A DNA stretch of 64,000 bases from the NCBI GenBank assembly GCA_021613335.1, contig JAJTWR010000323.1, positions 231,001 through 295,000 on the forward strand. The letters are read 5' to 3'. Below the pieces are notes generated by a model. That model was not told the DNA's origin. It ran no database searches and was given only the letters and a program-made list of their open reading frames with translations. The position numbers and the translations under genes are program-made. Shown piece after piece: positions 12,901 to 24,660 of this stretch. The stretch is from Whitmania pigra. Lineage: Eukaryota > Annelida > Clitellata > Hirudinida > Haemopidae. Within the stretch, counting starts at the first letter, position 1, and every line of letters begins with the position of its first letter.

Positions 12901-15060
12901 AAAGTTTTATTTAATCTAAAAATAGCACATTTCTCAGCACGTCGAGAGCACCTCACGCTGCTCGACATTATCCTACCAAGTTGGCATTCACTCGATTAAT
13001 TCCGATGAAACAATGGCCAACATGAATTGTCTATTTCAAAGAAAGATTGGATTTTAGGACACAAAATCATCATTTTTAATTTTGAATTCTAAATGTTTAT
13101 CATGTTTTTTAACACAAAAAAATAGTATGTGCTAAAGAAATTTATAATTAAATAATCACAATAACTACCCGACATCCATGAATTATTTAAAGCTCTTTTG
13201 TGCCCTGTTAGGAAGGAACAAATATTCATGGCAGATTATAATGTCCCATATATCACTCAATTGATTTGACAACTTAAACAGGAAAGACTGGTTCTCCGTT
13301 TTACCTGCTTGGACTATTAGATCACTCCAGAAGTTCCTAGAAAGTCAACAGCAGTACATGCTGAATAATTTACTTTTTATCATTCCGCATTTTTATGCCA
13401 CACAGTTGTTGGTATTGTCTTCGGTAATTTTCTCTCAGCGCCGGTGCGTCTGGACACCGAAGAGGAAATAGGAAGCCTTGGAATCGATCGTACAAAGTTC
13501 GAGTCTGAAAACGTGCCGCAGGTAAACTTCGGCGAACGTCGCACGGTCCATTAGCCGCATCGGCATATTGACACGTCAGATTGTTTCAACCGGTAATCAA
13601 AAGAACATCGAATTCGTACAATTTCATGTCTTGGCTTGTACGGATGTTTGCACGTGTTTGCACGTGTCGGAGCATATCTTTTGGACAGTTTCAAACTAAT
13701 GCCTCTTCAAAAGAGCTCTATGTTTTCGTAAGAGGAAGTGACTACAAAAATAGGACCAATTTAATCACATGTCCCGAAATTGTGCTGCTCTTATCTTTTC
13801 AGCCGTGTTTGTTCGAGCATCGCAGCTTCTCTTTTCTTATGGGACTGGCTTATTAACCAACTTAGCTGTCTTTTCATATCATATTAGTGGAGATTTTGAA
13901 TTCTAAATGTTTATCATGTTTTTCATACTTATACTTTTTGTGCACAATTTCATCGCAAAAAACCCGAATGTGTTGCTCGATTTCATCGCAAATTCCTCTA
14001 GAACTGGTAAACCTGTTAAATAATTGAGATATTTACAGAGTCTCATTTCAAAACGATTTTGCGTTATTTACCTTGCACATTCGGTGCACATACTTATATG
14101 GGTAACGAGTCTTAACGTCGCTCCAAGGCCCAGAACAATTAAATAATCCAAAAATTAACAAAGACATTTTCTACGGGCCGTCAGAGGCGGTACCTTCAAG
14201 GTCCGAATTCTTAGCTGCCATAATTTGCCTACCTACCTACTTATCTTCTAACGGCAAATGGCTCGGCAACTAATTTGCCGACGAAAATTCTTGTATGTAT
14301 GCAGTGCGTAACTAAAGATAATAACAATATCTAATTCGAATTAATATTAATCACTGTTACAAGAACACAATCAAGAGAAATTATAGTTACGTGATAAAGC
14401 CGCAGTAATGCAGCGTCACGTCCGATTAAGAGAGGTTTAATAGTAAACAATGACAAAATTTAGAATCAAATTACGGCCGAACATTTTTTCTTGTGTGTAA
14501 AAATGTAGTTAATGAATTTAAATATAAAATAATAATTCAGTAGTTTTTATTTTATTTTATTGTTCTGCGCAATTTTTGACGCATTCTCCTTATTAACATA
14601 TCGTCATGTCGTACTGCGCCAGTTGCTAGTGGCAACGACAGCCGCAATGCGGCAGAATTCGACCAATAGGAGAACAGCAGACGATTAGCTGTGTGTCGCA
14701 TTGATCGAGAGCCCGTGCTAGGCGTATGATAATGAGCGTCTGTTATTAACATAATTTATGATAATAACATTACTATCTGCTTCCATGCGACAGCCTGAAC
14801 ACGATATAGACTGGAAAAGATTCCATATATGGACGCCATCCTACCATCCAACCAACGGACGGCATGCCCCCATTTCGATGCACGTGTCGGGATCGGTACG
14901 GGTTCGTGGCAAGCCTATATCGACTACTGGAGACCGATTCCGCACCAAAGCAATGGCTTTCTAGAATTACAGCAACGACAACGTCAACAAACAACCTGGA
15001 CCACAACAACGACCGCCACCGCCACAACGATGACGATGATGGAAAGAGAATGATAAGGGA
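9986..15060. other. Intergenic, no gene recognised
   Basis: Mostly unique AT-rich sequence. It includes a short CATT run at 10376-10402, a degenerate TTAGGG-like patch at 11152-11200 and a near-duplicated 45-bp block at 11402-11480 (two copies of an ATCCATGGATTRATATGTCTTCC-type unit). Open frames at 11626-11859, 12011-12388, 12645-12914 and 13581-13856 carry no recognisable domain or repeated family pattern, so I do not call them genes. Confidence 0.55.
11152..11200 (+). repeat. Degenerate interstitial TTAGGG-like patch
   Basis: Contains GGGTTAGGG, GAGTTAGGG and AGGTTAGGG within about 50 bases, with intervening variants. This is the animal telomere hexamer in diverged form. It is too short and degenerate to be a telomere. 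Confidence 0.55.
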
Positions 15061-15347
15061 GGAGGCGCCCGAGCACTGCTTTATAGTTGGATGCCAGTCA
15101 GTAGAACAGCATTAGCATCGCTAGTATCGGCTACCTTACGTTGCCAGTATTTCTTTTCCAGTCGTCGGAATAGCCACGTCGGTCGCTATTCAGATTGCTT
15201 TTCTCGACGTTCCGAGCTTTGAGAATAATACTTGTTCGAATAGTTTTAGAATTGTGCTGTTTTTCGCATCTACTTGCTGGTCTGGTTCTCGACCAAAAGA
15301 TAAAGAATCTGAAATACTTCACGAAGGGCAAAAAAAATTTTAAAATG
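15060..15347 (+). promoter_or_regulatory. Candidate distal calmodulin promoter and leader exon
   Basis: At 15345-15347 an ATG is followed directly by the strong donor GTGAGT, so a transcript starting upstream would supply a leader exon ending in ATG exactly as calmodulin requires. Upstream, TTTATAG near 15080 is TATA-like and TCAGTAG near 15099 resembles an initiator. Splicing of this ATG to the acceptor at 15931 would give the same protein as the proximal leader. No transcript evidence is available; this is an inference from splice grammar. Confidence 0.4.
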
Positions 15348-15771
15348 GTGAGTTTAGCTGAGCTAAAATATTTCTACAACTCAAAAAGAAAAAAAAAGGG
15401 GTCGGAAAATATTCAACACGTGCACTCTAGAGCGCATGCAGACATGTGCTTGGGTTTAGACGTTTTCGACGGTTAGCTAATTCGAAAAACTAAAAATTAA
15501 TAGCTGAAATAATGTCAAAACAAATGCTGAGAAAATTAAAATATTCTCGCTTGGCTGCACAGATAGACTTTGTAAAGGGACTTTGGTAGCGTGTACGAAA
15601 ATCATCCGCAATGCGTCAAAGGCGTGATTCATAGCCGGGGCCTATACTGCCGCAGTAAACAATTTCTAGCCATTATCCGTAGGTGAGGCGTGCGTGTTGG
15701 TCGATAGTTTAAGAGAGAACAATCCGCTGCTGTTTTTGTAGAATTTAGAGTTTAATTCGAACCGAAAGATC

Positions 15772-16782
<1,011 letters not shown>

Positions 16783-17476
16783 ACTTGACCGTGCGTGTTT
16801 GCGCGTGTGAGTGTGTGTGGATGGACAACCTTTTGCATCGTTAACTCTGTTAATTTTCGTCCCAACGGCATGTAAACGTTCTCACCGTCGGCCGTCGTCA
16901 GGATTCGTCCGACGCGGAACCGCGGTTTTCTCTTCTTCGCGAATAGATCGTCTCCTCGGAAGTCGACCCTCTCCGTACGTCTGGCCGGTTTACTCGCATC
17001 GGTCTTAATTATCGCCCACCTTTCATTTGAAGCTCGACCCCGCAGGCAAAGTGGAATCGAAGGCATCTGCTCCGAGGGAGTCTGGTTTCCAGGGCGACCG
17101 AGCCCCTTCCGTGCTGCGCTCTTCTCTCGTCTTTCTGTTTCCCTTTGGACTCGACCTCTTAGGGTTTTCTTTTTTGCTGCCAATCTACATTCCAGAAGTG
17201 GGCTCCGCAGTGCAACTCGTCGATAGCGGACGAGCGCTTTTTTGCATCCTGGAAGGTCTCCTCTCTCCTGCCCTCTGCGAGGCGTCGTCGAAGAAGTCGA
17301 CCGAGGCGGTCGTTCGGGGATTGCCCTCGGGTCCGTGCCACTGGCGAACGGCGAGACGTGTTCGGAGTCGTTTCGTCTTCTCTCTCCCCTCCGTCTGGAG
17401 TTTGGAGTTTTTCAATATTATTTTTCAGCTTTTCTTTGCGATAGAATTTTTCATTTCGAGATCCGAATAAATTTGG
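16783..17476 (+). other. Calmodulin 3' untranslated region with AATAAA
   Basis: Follows the TAG at 16780-16782. It is notably GC-richer than the surroundings. An AATAAA signal lies at 17466-17471, so cleavage is expected shortly after. Open frames within it on either strand have no family resemblance and are taken as untranslated sequence. Confidence 0.6.
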
Positions 17477-19008
17477 TACGCTAGTTGGAGATCGTTGCCC
17501 GGAAGGTTTTTCTCACGTACTCTCTTGCTCTGTCTTCGTTTGTTCTAGTTCGTTAACAGTTGCTTGGTTTGTGTTCTGGTGTTTTCAAATGATACACGTT
17601 GGTCACAGTTTGGCTTTTGTGTTGGCTATCAACAAGTAAAGTGGAATAGTTGGGGAATTGTGAAGTTTTTGCTATCGTGACACCAGATTGTGTCTGTGCG
17701 AGGATCTATCTCCGACGGGGGATTGGTTTGTTACTTCTCGAGTGGTTGGGTTGATTGCAGTTTAACGAGGGTTCTTGAGAATTTCATATAAGAGCCATTG
17801 AGATCGGCTGATCGAGAAGGTTGATTAGCAGAATGAGCGGTTAGAGGCTCGAGTGGGTTTAAGTCCATCTGAAACTGTTGAGCTATGGGTATCGCTAAGT
17901 AGTGCAATTGCTGACGTCGTCTGGCGAAATGAATGCCTCGTTGCTCGTAAACCGCTAGATGCGCATAGATTGTGAGGTTTTGATTAGCCTATAGGGTGCA
18001 GATAAGGAAATTTTGTGATTAAGATTGAGAGAGACATTTAAAGCAAATTATGTTAGGTAATTTGTCACAGTTGACAATTGATGTTAATACTATCGAATTG
18101 TAGTTAAAGTTTAATGATCTTTATTATTGATGCAAATGATTTTCCACTCTTGGAAGTCGAGGGGTTTGCAACTAAAAGCTCAGCATATTTTATGAAAAGA
18201 AAAAGTGAAATTTCTGAAAGGATGGCAGGTGGTAATAACCACAAGCTACGAGATGATTGTTCATTTTATCTGAGAGTGCTGAGGAGGTTGGCCTGAAGTG
18301 ATGAGCGCTCAGTCTGAAGGCAAGAACATCAAGTGTCTGAGCCTTACAATTAGGCCACCTAGCAAATCATTATTGAGCTTCGAAGGCTGAAAAAAAATTA
18401 AAAGTTAAAATAACCCAAAATAAAAAAAGATAATAAAATTGATAAAAGCTAACTAAACTTAAAAACTAATGTTAACTCAAGTTAATACCTATATAATAGC
18501 ACCATTTCCTTGCAAGCCTACTTATTAATAATGATTAATTAGGTTTCGCTTCTAGAGAAGTAGTGATTTGTGAATCTGCAGAGGGAATTTGCAATTAGAA
18601 TGCAGAAAACTCGATCCATCAGTTCATTAATGCGGTTGGTATTCAGGTGAGCCATCATTATTGAAAATTAAAATAATACTCATTCTATGCAATCGCCTTA
18701 CAATTACATGCACACATTGCTTTTGTTTGGGATATACAATTATTCAATACCATTTGCATTGCTTTGGGGAAAACGAAATTTATAGCATTCCAGCAATAAA
18801 GCTAAAGTTATATTTTTGCGTTTTTTAACATTAAAACATATTAAATAATGTATTATTTAAAAATTCTCTTTTAATTCGTAGACTTGGTTTAATTGAATCA
18901 AAAATTGATTTTTATATCTTAGCAGGTCTTCGGAGCTTTCAAAATATAAACAAACTCATCGGTCTCTTGTGGCAACTTTTCTATTCTCGTCCGTCACAAA
19001 AATTCGCC
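17477..19008. other. Spacer between calmodulin and GRWD1
   Basis: No gene recognised. The last 100 bases before 19009 should contain the GRWD1 promoter and 5' leader, but I see no clear TATA box. Confidence 0.5.
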
Positions 19009-20494
19009 ATGTCATCTGAAAACGAGGAAAAAATGAACCAAGATGAGTTCATGGAGGAAGACGATGACTACGTAGATGATGAAAGTGGTGACGAAGAAGA
19101 GGAAGAGGAAGAAGATAACGAAGACGGCAAGAAAGCACGTGTTTATCTGCCTGGTCAGCCGCTGGATGACGGTGAAGAATTGGTTTGCGACGAATCAGCT
19201 TACGTTCTTTACCATCAGGCTAGTACAGGTTTGTATTGCGATTGCTTATTATGCATGAATGAATGGTTAAGTAATTACTTGTTAATCTTCAATCGTCGTT
19301 GAATTTTGTTTTTAAGGAGCACCATGTCTGAGCTTTGACATTATAAAGGACAACCTTGGAGATGGTAGGGAAACTTATCCAATGAGCTGCTATCTTGCGG
19401 CCGGAACCCAATCTCAAAACTCCCATTCTAACAGTGTCGTCGTTATGAAAATGGGCAATATTCATCCTGTGAAGAAAAGCAAAGATGATGATGACAGTGA
19501 GGATGAAAGTGATGATGAAGAAGAAGAGGAAAATAATGAGAAGAAACCAGTTCTTGAGGCTGCCCTGCTTAAGCATCCAGGAGCTGTCAATAGACTCAGG
19601 ACAACAAGAATTGGGGATGCCACTCTTGCTGCTACGTGGTCAGACACCGGGAAGGTCTACATTTGGAATCTGACGCAGCCATTGCAAGCAGTCGAGACCA
19701 AGAACGGAGGATCAAAGTTTAAGCCCGACTCGAAGTGTTCTCTCTTTTCCTTTGCCGGGCATCGCACGGAGGGGTTTTCCATGGATTGGTCGTCGCTGAC
19801 TCAAGGCCGCCTAGTGACCGGAGACTGCGACAAGAACATCCACTTGTGGAACATGTCAGAAGACGGAACCTGGAAAGTCGATCCGAAGCCCTTCCTCGGT
19901 CACACGGCTTCGGTAGAAGATCTCCAGTGGTCGCCCACGGAATCCACCGTCCTCGCTTCCTGTTCTGTGGACAGAAGCATAAAAATCTGGGACACTAGGA
20001 GTGCCCCCACGAAAGGTTGTAAGATCTCCATCGACGGAGCCCACGACTCGGACGTCAACGTCATCAGCTGGAACAGATCGGAATCGAGATTCATCGCATC
20101 CGGAGGAGACGATGGAATTATCAAAGTGTGGGACTTGTGCATGTACAGAAAGGATCAGCCTGCCTTTGGCCTGACACCGGTGGCCAGGTTCAAGCACCAT
20201 ACCGGGCCCATCACGTCCATCGAGTGGAATCCCATCGACAGCTCCGTCCTTGCAGCCTCCGGAGAAGACGATCAACTCACCATCTGGGACATCGCAGTGG
20301 AGAAAGACGACGCCCCCGAAACCATGGAGACCGAGGGTGGCGAGAACGGAGAACCGGACGTCCTTCCCCAGCTGCTGTTTATCCACCAGGGTCAGAAGGA
20401 CATCAAGGAACTCCATTGGCATCCTCAGTTGCCTGGAGTCATCGTCAGCACTGCTCTCGACGGCTTCAACATTTTCAGGACAATTAGTGTCTAA
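19009..20494 (+). CDS. GRWD1: Glutamate-rich WD repeat-containing protein 1 (GRWD1)
   Basis: GRWD1 (yeast Rrb1) is a nuclear/nucleolar WD40 protein that chaperones ribosomal protein L3 in 60S assembly; in animals it also binds histones and CDT1. Two exons, 19009-19228 and 19317-20494, joined in phase within a Gly codon, encode 465 residues (human about 446). The N-terminus is acidic (residues about 15-45), followed by the family block LYHQASTGAPCLSFDIIKD; a second Asp/Glu stretch lies before the WD repeats. WD blades are visible as GDCDKNIHLWNMS, DLQWSPTESTVLASCSVD, VNVISWNRSES, SGGDDGIIKVWD and ASGEDDQLTIWD. The C-terminus, LDGFNIFRTISV, is the family ending. The start is the first ATG of the acidic leader. 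It is convergent with BPNT1. Confidence 0.97.
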
Positions 20495-21529
20495 CTATTT
20501 TTTCAAATGAAAATGATTTTGTTTTCGTGTAAAAGTTTAAAATATCTATTTGATGTACAAGCATTTATTTACAACTCCTCAAAAATTTCACTCGTCTTTA
20601 AAAACCTTCTGACTTCTAACAGAAAATCCTAAAATTATTATTATATATTATCCTTGTTCTGCATTAACTAGAACCAAGTGCAGTGCGACACATTCATCTT
20701 TAAGAGCATGGCACGATTTTCAACTTGAAGTGTTGTCGTAGAATTTCAACAAAAATGAGGAATTGATCACATGCTTGAAAAGGATCTGACACGAACCATC
20801 CATTCAATTCAGCAAAATAGCCGGTCGCAAGTGTGAACAACAACAAAATACAAAACTTTCGAAGATCAAAATAAAACAATTGCGAAACAGTATTCGGATT
20901 GGTCTCGATCGAAAGATAAAAAAAACGAGGTGGTACACGACGACCACGGCCGACACTAAAGCATAGACTCAGTAAACAATAAAATTCTCATCTTACATGT
21001 TGTTTACATTAAATACTGTCCCAAAGGATCTATTGCACTAATCTGACTGCTTTGGCAACAGAAATAATATTATGTACCGAGGTGTTCGACAACTGACGAT
21101 AACGAGCTGGGGCGGCTTTCTGCAGGTTAAAATAAAAAACCGGAGCAAGATGCATTTGTAAATGAAAGGAAATTTAAGGACTTTAAATCAGTTTTCAGTG
21201 CAGATTGAGTATCATTAGCGAAACGGACAGAAATGCCTTTCATACGCAAATCTCGTTAAATAATCGATTTGAGAAAATTTCAACTTAAGAAATTACTATG
21301 TACAACCACAAAGGAATTATTTATTAAAGAAATTATCATGACAGATGACATAGCCCCAATAAAACAAGGATTCTCGAGCAAACAATGCAAACAAACTGGA
21401 ATTTACACGTAAATGATAGAAATTACTTATAACTAAAAATAAATCTAAAAGCTTCCGAACTTTGAAAAACTGATGTAAAATCATGGAAATCTGAGATGAC
21501 TTTTTGTAATTCGATTCTCTTTCTTTCGT
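20495..21529. other. Convergent 3' intergenic region
   Basis: The 3' ends of GRWD1 (+) and BPNT1 (-) face each other here. AATAAA hexamers occur on the + strand near 20872 and 20978. The remainder is AT-rich with no further gene. Confidence 0.5.
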
Positions 21530-23475
21530 TCATCCGCTCTTCAAGGCATCCTTCACTTCTTGAGGTATTCTTTCGATATACCAGTTGTGGTTTTCCCCGC
21601 ACGCTGTGGCAACCACGCCCCCTGAATTTGGATGCTCGACGTCGGGTAGATACGACATGACCTCGCCTCGGACGTCGGTCAGGCACCCTCCCACTGCCCT
21701 CAGTATGGCCTCCGGAGCACAGGTATCCCACTTTTTGCAGCCCGGGTTTGCAAACAGATAAGCGTGCGCTTTGCCTTCAATTAGGTACAGCACCTGAGTA
21801 AGAAAATATTTTTAATAATAATAATAATAATAATAATGATGATAACAAAAAAAATTGAATAAAAAATGACCTTGAACCCAGCTCCTCCAATCTTGATGAC
21901 GTCCGTCGCTCCGCACGCTTCCACGGCCTTCCTGACGAAATCCGTCTCGTGAGATCTCGTCGTCAGAACTCTTCGACATCCTTTGGGAGGCTCGTGTTTC
22001 TCCAAACCGAAAGCACCTTTGAGAGCAAACAAGAGATGTTGTGATATTGCAATCGGAACACTAGCACGAAGAACATTCCATGTAATATGCCGCTCAGACA
22101 AATAGTGTGATAAGACACGAAAACCGATAGAATTTCTTATGATTAAATCTTGTAAAGAGAAGTGACCTAATTGGACATTAAAGTTAATTGGACATTGATT
22201 AAATTTAATTGGCTTTGAATTCCAGAAAAAGGCTTTAACTTCTATGGGCATAAAGAATCACAGCCAACAATCACACCTGAAATGTTGAAAGCTTTCAACC
22301 AATTAAGCACTTGGATGCATTAGGATTGTAATTTGCAGAGAATTTATCTTCTCACAAATTTCACAAATGCAAATAAGAAGCTCTATAGAATTAAATGAAT
22401 TTTCATTAATTATTCAAAAGAAATAATTCGATTGGCTCTAAAAAAAACAACCAACCGAGTCCTACAATGCCCCATACTGTCCTCCCGACATGAGATGATT
22501 GGCTGTTATAATAAGGCTGATGTATGACCCCTCCCACTGCCCTACCCTTAACAGCCACACCAATCAAAACTGTCACGTGATCAAGGTAACCTGTGAAAGT
22601 GTAATGCAAATAAATTAATTTGTCCACTCCTGTATGTCAAACAAATCACCTCTGTTGCTAATTAAATTGGATAATAATTAATTAAATATATTTGTGACTA
22701 CATAAACAAATATTCAATCTGTTTAAATTTTGTATCGCCTACCCTGGGTGTATTCATTTGTACCATCCAAGGGATCAACCCAAACACAAATCTGAAAAAC
22801 ATAAGTTGTTTCTTGACGAGAAATGATTGATAAGTGAGAATGTTTTACCAGTTAGTTCAAAAATTAAGAAAACTCGGCAAATTATCTATTATAGTCACCA
22901 ACATCACTGGGGTCAAGGGATTGTAGATCTTGAGGCAGATTGGCTGCTTGTGACATGACATCTTCACTCTGACCTGTTTCTACCCAATCAGCATCCTCAT
23001 TAGTCTCCTCCTTGAATTATAATAAATAAATACAAATACAAAATCCAGAATTATGGTATTAATATTATAATTAGTTACTAAATGCTAAAATACTATTATT
23101 CTTATAATTTTAGAGGCTGACTAGACAATAATTCAAACTGACCTCTTCTCCAATAACCACAACAGATGGAAATTTTTTGTGTAGTGAAGCCAATATGCAT
23201 CTTTGTGCTCGCCTATCAGCTTCTGTTTGGAAATCATTGATGCCCTTGGGACGAATAAAGAGATAATTTTACATTAATAACATTTTATGTAACCACTCGT
23301 TTACATCTCAAAGATTATATTAAAACATTCGAATCGAAAACAAAATCCATCTCACTTTGTCGACAATATTAAGATTACCAGCACTCATGACATCTCTGAC
23401 GATTACTCCAGCTCGATCCGCTATCTTAACGGAGGAAGCTATAAGTCGGAGAAGTAAATTGTCTTGGAGCGACAT
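21530..23475 (-). CDS. BPNT1: 3'(2'),5'-bisphosphate nucleotidase 1 (BPNT1)
   Basis: Mg2+-dependent, Li+-inhibited phosphatase of the inositol monophosphatase fold that turns 3'-phosphoadenosine 5'-phosphate into AMP, removing a by-product of sulfation. Seven exons in transcript order: 23475-23356, 23244-23143, 23010-22903, 22791-22743, 22590-22456, 22016-21871 and 21793-21530, for 307 residues (human 308). Metal-site motifs are present: VVVIGEE (about 68-74), [11 protein letters not shown] (114-124) and [12 protein letters not shown] (240-251). The N-terminus [20 protein letters not shown] aligns with the human start. The exon-3 donor (GAT before GTTGGT) is the least certain border, chosen because it alone keeps phase. 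The exon-5 donor is also GTTGGT. The 439-base intron 5 holds an AAT/ATC patch near 21815-21845. Confidence 0.95.
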
Positions 23476-24660
23476 ATCCTTCCGATTTAATCCAGTCTTG
23501 AAATTGCTATTTTCCCAGGTGGAATAAGTTATTCTCTCGCCCCCTTTAAACCGGATAAAAGGGAATTCTTCTAAGAATCTTGGGCACCGGTTTTTTAACC
23601 AGACCGGCGCACCTTTATTAATATTTATACGCAAGAGATAGCTACCGCGTATCATTTCAAGGTGTAGCTGTGTTCCCTTATTCTAAAAATATTTTAATTA
23701 TCATAAATTATGAATATATTTATCATCTGGAAAACTAGATTCCAAATAGCGAGCCGTGTTCTTTGTCGAAAGTTCAACGAGTCGAACTAACAGAGCCTAA
23801 ACGTATAACTAAACATTATTCGATTTTATTGGCTTTAGATCTGAACTTATAAAATGCCGTCCATTTTCCATTATTTTAAAACAGCAGACTTTAGAGAACT
23901 AGCAAATCTCAGCCAGCCAGCCAGCTGTTTATATCTCGCCTAAAAGCTACTAAATCGTGATTTGTCTCCAAAAATAGCTAGGATGGATTAACGTATTCGA
24001 TCATATCTATTTCGCATTCTCGCTAACCGTGAAGTAGAATACCAAATTTGCAAACGCGTGGCCTACTCCAAAGATTATCAAAGGACCCTGTCGGAACTTC
24101 CCAAGGTCAAAAGTTATTTTAGTGTTTCTCCCCCAACAAGTCGCGCTTCACAAACCGAGGCAAGGCTTACGGATGACTGCTTCAAACGAAAGTATTTCAT
24201 GTGGAAATGATTTTATCACACAGAATTTTCCGTCGGCTTCTGACAAAAGAAGTCATGTTATATACATATATACATATATAAGTATATAAGTATACCTGAC
24301 CTCACATCTGCCCTTTAAAATATTCGGCGAGTTAGTGCACTTATATGAACCACATAAAATTAAATTTACAAAAATTGGAGCAGATGAAGTAAATACATCC
24401 TTAGCGTGAGATAATTGGTATGCATGTATGATTATTATGTCAAAACTATTCGCTGACGCTAAGATCAACTGACATTCAGAATAATTTATTTTTCAACACA
24501 TCCCTTAAATTTCACAACATAAACTCCAATAATATAAATTCATATAGACATATTAAGTCAATTTCAACGTCGTAAATCAAAACAAAATTTTGATAACAGT
24601 CTTCCTCTTGTTTATCAGGCCAACTCCAGGTCATCTGTCGATCAAAATTGAGGTTGTCCT
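23476..24660. other. BPNT1 upstream region, no gene seen
   Basis: Contains the 5' side of BPNT1 (minus strand). The coding frame stays open upstream of the chosen ATG to about 23655, but that part does not match the family and is taken as leader. A TATA/ATACAT-rich patch lies at 24258-24292. No other gene. Confidence 0.45.

Noticed and set aside
18280..18360. Second tRNA-like SINE
   Set aside because: An A-box-like stretch exists but no B-box at the right distance.
19856..20422. 188-codon minus-strand frame inside GRWD1
   Set aside because: Antisense shadow of the conserved GRWD1 exon.
22017..22251. Upstream extension of the BPNT1 exon-6 frame
   Set aside because: Does not resemble the family and is separated by a good acceptor at 22017-22018; intronic.
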